Below, piece after piece: positions 13,788 through 15,613 of a DNA stretch of 15,613 bases. The translations under genes and the position numbers were made by a program. Source of the stretch: an uncultured Candidatus Peregrinibacteria bacterium (GTDB taxonomy: Bacteria; Patescibacteriota; Gracilibacteria; Peribacterales; Peribacteraceae); NCBI GenBank assembly GCA_903822115.1, contig CAIJNU010000116.1, positions 1-15,613 of the forward strand, given 5' to 3'. Every line of letters begins with the position of its first letter. The first letter of the stretch is position 1. The notes under the pieces are model-generated. The model had not been told where the DNA came from and did no database searches. It worked only from the letters and a program-made list of their open reading frames with translations.

Positions 13788-15613
13788 CTAATCTCTGCCG
13801 GTTTCCGCATTCCCATCCTCGTCTTCCAAGTGGAGGTAGCGCTTGCGGTACACCTCGCCGGTAGGAATGAGTCGACCGATGATGACGTTCTCTTTGAGAC
13901 CCTGGAGCATGTCGACTCGGCGCGTCGTGGAGGCTTCCACGAGCACGCGGATCGTTTCCTGGAAGGAGGCTCCCGCAAGCCACGAATCCGTGGCGAGTGC
14001 CACGCGTGTGATGCCGAGGAGGAGCTGCTCGTACGTCGCATCCTTCGCAGACTTGGACTTCTCCCGGATGCTCTCCACTTCGTACTGCAGTTCGCCGATA
14101 TCGACCGTTTCGCCGGGGAGGAACTTCGTGTCGCCGGCATCGATGATACGGACCTTGGAGAACATCTTCTTCACGATGATCTCGAGGTGCTTGTCGTTGA
14201 TCGTCTGTCCCTGCGAGGCGTAAATGTGCTGCACTTCCTGCACGATGTACTTCTGCACCGCGTAGGCTCCCTTCTTCTCCAGAAGCTCCTGCAGATTGTA
14301 GTGACCGACGTTGAGCGCCTCACCCGCTTCCACCGCCTGCCCCGTCTTCACGAGGAGCGATTCGCGCGGACCGAACTCGTAGGAACGTTCCTGACTTTCG
14401 GCGTGACGGATCTTCACGATTCCTCGATCGATCGACGAAATCTTTCCGGAAATGGTGACCTTCACGGTCGACTTGTCGGAGAGCGAACGCGCGATGACGG
14501 ATCGCTCCTTCAGCGCATCCCCCTTCTTCACCACCACCTCGTAACCGGAAGGAACGTAGTAGGTATCCTCGCCCGGCTCCTCGGCGATCACCTGCACCGT
14601 CGTCTTGCCGCCCTGATGCGTGACCTTCACGCGGCCGGCGATATCAGAGAGCGTGGCGGGCGTCCTCGGGCTCCTGGCTTCGAATAATTCCTCCACGCGC
14701 GTGAGACCCTGTGTGATGTCTGCGGTATCCGCGACGCCTCCCATGTGGAAAGTACGCATCGTGAGCTGCGTTCCCGGCTCTCCGATGGATTGCGCGGCGA
14801 TGATGCCGATCGGCGTACCGATCTGAACGGTCTTGTTGTTGCCGAGATCCCTGCCGTAGCACCCCTGACAGATGCCGCCGCGGGTGCGGCACGTCATGAT
14901 CGATCGCAGCAGCACTTCGTCGATGTGGTGCTCCTTGAAGGATGCGAGGAGATCATTGTCGATTTCCTGATCGCGCTTCGCGAGCGTCTTGCCGTCCGCG
15001 ACGACATCCTCCGCAAGCGTGCGGCCGAAGATGCGCACCTCGAACTTCTCGCCGATCTCGTCCGATTCCTTGCGCGTCACGCGGTGGGAATCTTTCGAGC
15101 CGCAGTCTTCATTGCGAATGATGACATCCTGCACGGCGTCGACGAGACGGCGCGTGAGGTATCCCGCTTCCGCAGTCTTGAGCGCGGTGTCGGATTTTCC
15201 TTTGCGACCTCCGTGCGTGGCGATGAAGTACTCGAGAACGGAGAATCCTTCCTTGAGGTTGGACTGGACGGGGAGCTCGATCGTGCGGCCGGACGGGTTG
15301 GCCACGAGTCCTTTCATTCCCGCGAGCTGCGTCACCTGTCCCCAGTTTCCGCGTGCACCGGAGTCGATGACGTACGTGATGTCGTTCTCCTCGTGCTTGA
15401 GGAATTCGTGCACCATCGCGTTCGTCACTTCGTTCTTCGTCTGGCTCCAGATGCGGATGGCATGGTTGTACCTCTCGTCGGCAGTGACGAGACCCTTCCA
15501 GTAGTAATTATTGATCTTGCGGATCTTCTCGTTGGCGTCCTCGAGGAGTTTGCGGCGTTCCTCGGGGATGACGATGTCGTCGGAACCAATCGAGATGCCG
15601 GAGCGCGTAGCAA
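13788..15613 (-). CDS. rpoC: RNA polymerase beta' subunit, C-terminal ~607 residues
   Basis: The frame is open to the window edge (ATRSGISIGSDDIVIPEERR continues above 15428), so the gene is cut only by the window. The bridge-helix region ARGNWGQVTQLAGMKGL is near 15310-15360, and the trigger loop with LVANPSGRTIELP and EAGYLTRRLVDAVQD spans ~15310-15125. The zinc site has Cys at ~15104 (EDCGS) and three more in CRTRGGICQGCYGRDL (~14891-14859). AAQSIGEPGTQLTMRTFHMGG and GLTRVEELFEAR follow, then the C-terminal SWLAGASFQETIRVLVEA and LKENVIIGRLIPTG. Beta' forms half of the catalytic cleft. It is the upstream gene of rpsL-rpsG-fusA on the same strand; rpoC followed directly by the str genes is a common bacterial order. 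Confidence 0.98.
   Translation of the reverse strand, partial: ATRSGISIGSDDIVIPEERRKLLEDANEKIRKINNYYWKGLVTADERYNHAIRIWSQTKNEVTNAMVHEFLKHEENDITYVIDSGARGNWGQVTQLAGMKGLVANPSGRTIELPVQSNLKEGFSVLEYFIATHGGRKGKSDTALKTAEAGYLTRRLVDAVQDVIIRNEDCGSKDSHRVTRKESDEIGEKFEVRIFGRTLAEDVVADGKTLAKRDQEIDNDLLASFKEHHIDEVLLRSIMTCRTRGGICQGCYGRDLGNNKTVQIGTPIGIIAAQSIGEPGTQLTMRTFHMGGVADTADITQGLTRVEELFEARSPRTPATLSDIAGRVKVTHQGGKTTVQVIAEEPGEDTYYVPSGYEVVVKKGDALKERSVIARSLSDKSTVKVTISGKISSIDRGIVKIRHAESQERSYEFGPRESLLVKTGQAVEAGEALNVGHYNLQELLEKKGAYAVQKYIVQEVQHIYASQGQTINDKHLEIIVKKMFSKVRIIDAGDTKFLPGETVDIGELQYEVESIREKSKSAKDATYEQLLLGITRVALATDSWLAGASFQETIRVLVEASTTRRVDMLQGLKENVIIGRLIPTGEVYRKRYLHLEDEDGNAETGRD

Overview
The window looks like part of the chromosome of a Candidate Phyla Radiation (Patescibacteria) bacterium of medium-high GC, possibly Peribacteria-like. 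The supporting signs are a ribosomal protein S12 with an extra ~15-residue segment before the GAPFKRGVC motif, a small RNHCP zinc protein, a HerA/VirB4-like ATPase, a B12-dependent ribonucleotide reductase, a near absence of Shine-Dalgarno sequences, and TGA used as an ordinary stop. The phylum call is inference from recognised protein families.

Layout. 1-1473 (+) is the 3' part of a conjugation/pilus-type ATPase gene. It meets, one base apart and tail to tail, a secreted SLH-sortase fusion (1475-2596, -). An AT-rich divergent gap leads to ychF and an RNHCP gene (2703-4108, +). A minus-strand block follows: a charged hypothetical protein (4190-4633), an inverted repeat made of 7-bp units (4641-4715), nrdJ (4730-8149), a C-terminally short ribD (8343-9365) and a TrpR/YerC-like regulator (9376-9780). 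The right third is the str operon on the minus strand, transcribed rpoC > rpsL > rpsG > unknown gene > fusA. The window edge cuts the 5' part of rpoC.

The most unusual part is the rpsG-fusA junction (11972-12812). A 138-aa gene of unknown function with a fully consensus sigma70 promoter sits there. On each side of it lies a displaced copy of the end of the neighbouring housekeeping gene. Downstream of rpsG is a second copy of its last 13 codons plus stop, with identical protein sequence and seven silent nucleotide differences. Upstream of fusA is a second copy of its first 11 codons, with 10 of 11 residues identical and mostly silent differences. Each displaced end abuts a short palindromic or GC-rich repeat on the side facing the intact gene. 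The arrangement is symmetrical: intact gene, short AT-rich spacer, repeat, displaced end, unknown gene, displaced end, repeat, spacer, intact gene. Either a cassette from a diverged relative entered the str operon, or two repeat insertions displaced gene ends that were then restored by recoded copies. The fusA relic also opens a 34-codon ORF ending two bases before the fusA start.

The other genes are core information processing (RpoC, S12, S7, EF-G, YchF), deoxynucleotide supply (NrdJ) and cell-surface functions (ATPase, SLH-sortase). I saw no CRISPR array, tRNA, rRNA or transposase gene, and no stretch over 300 bases without a gene.
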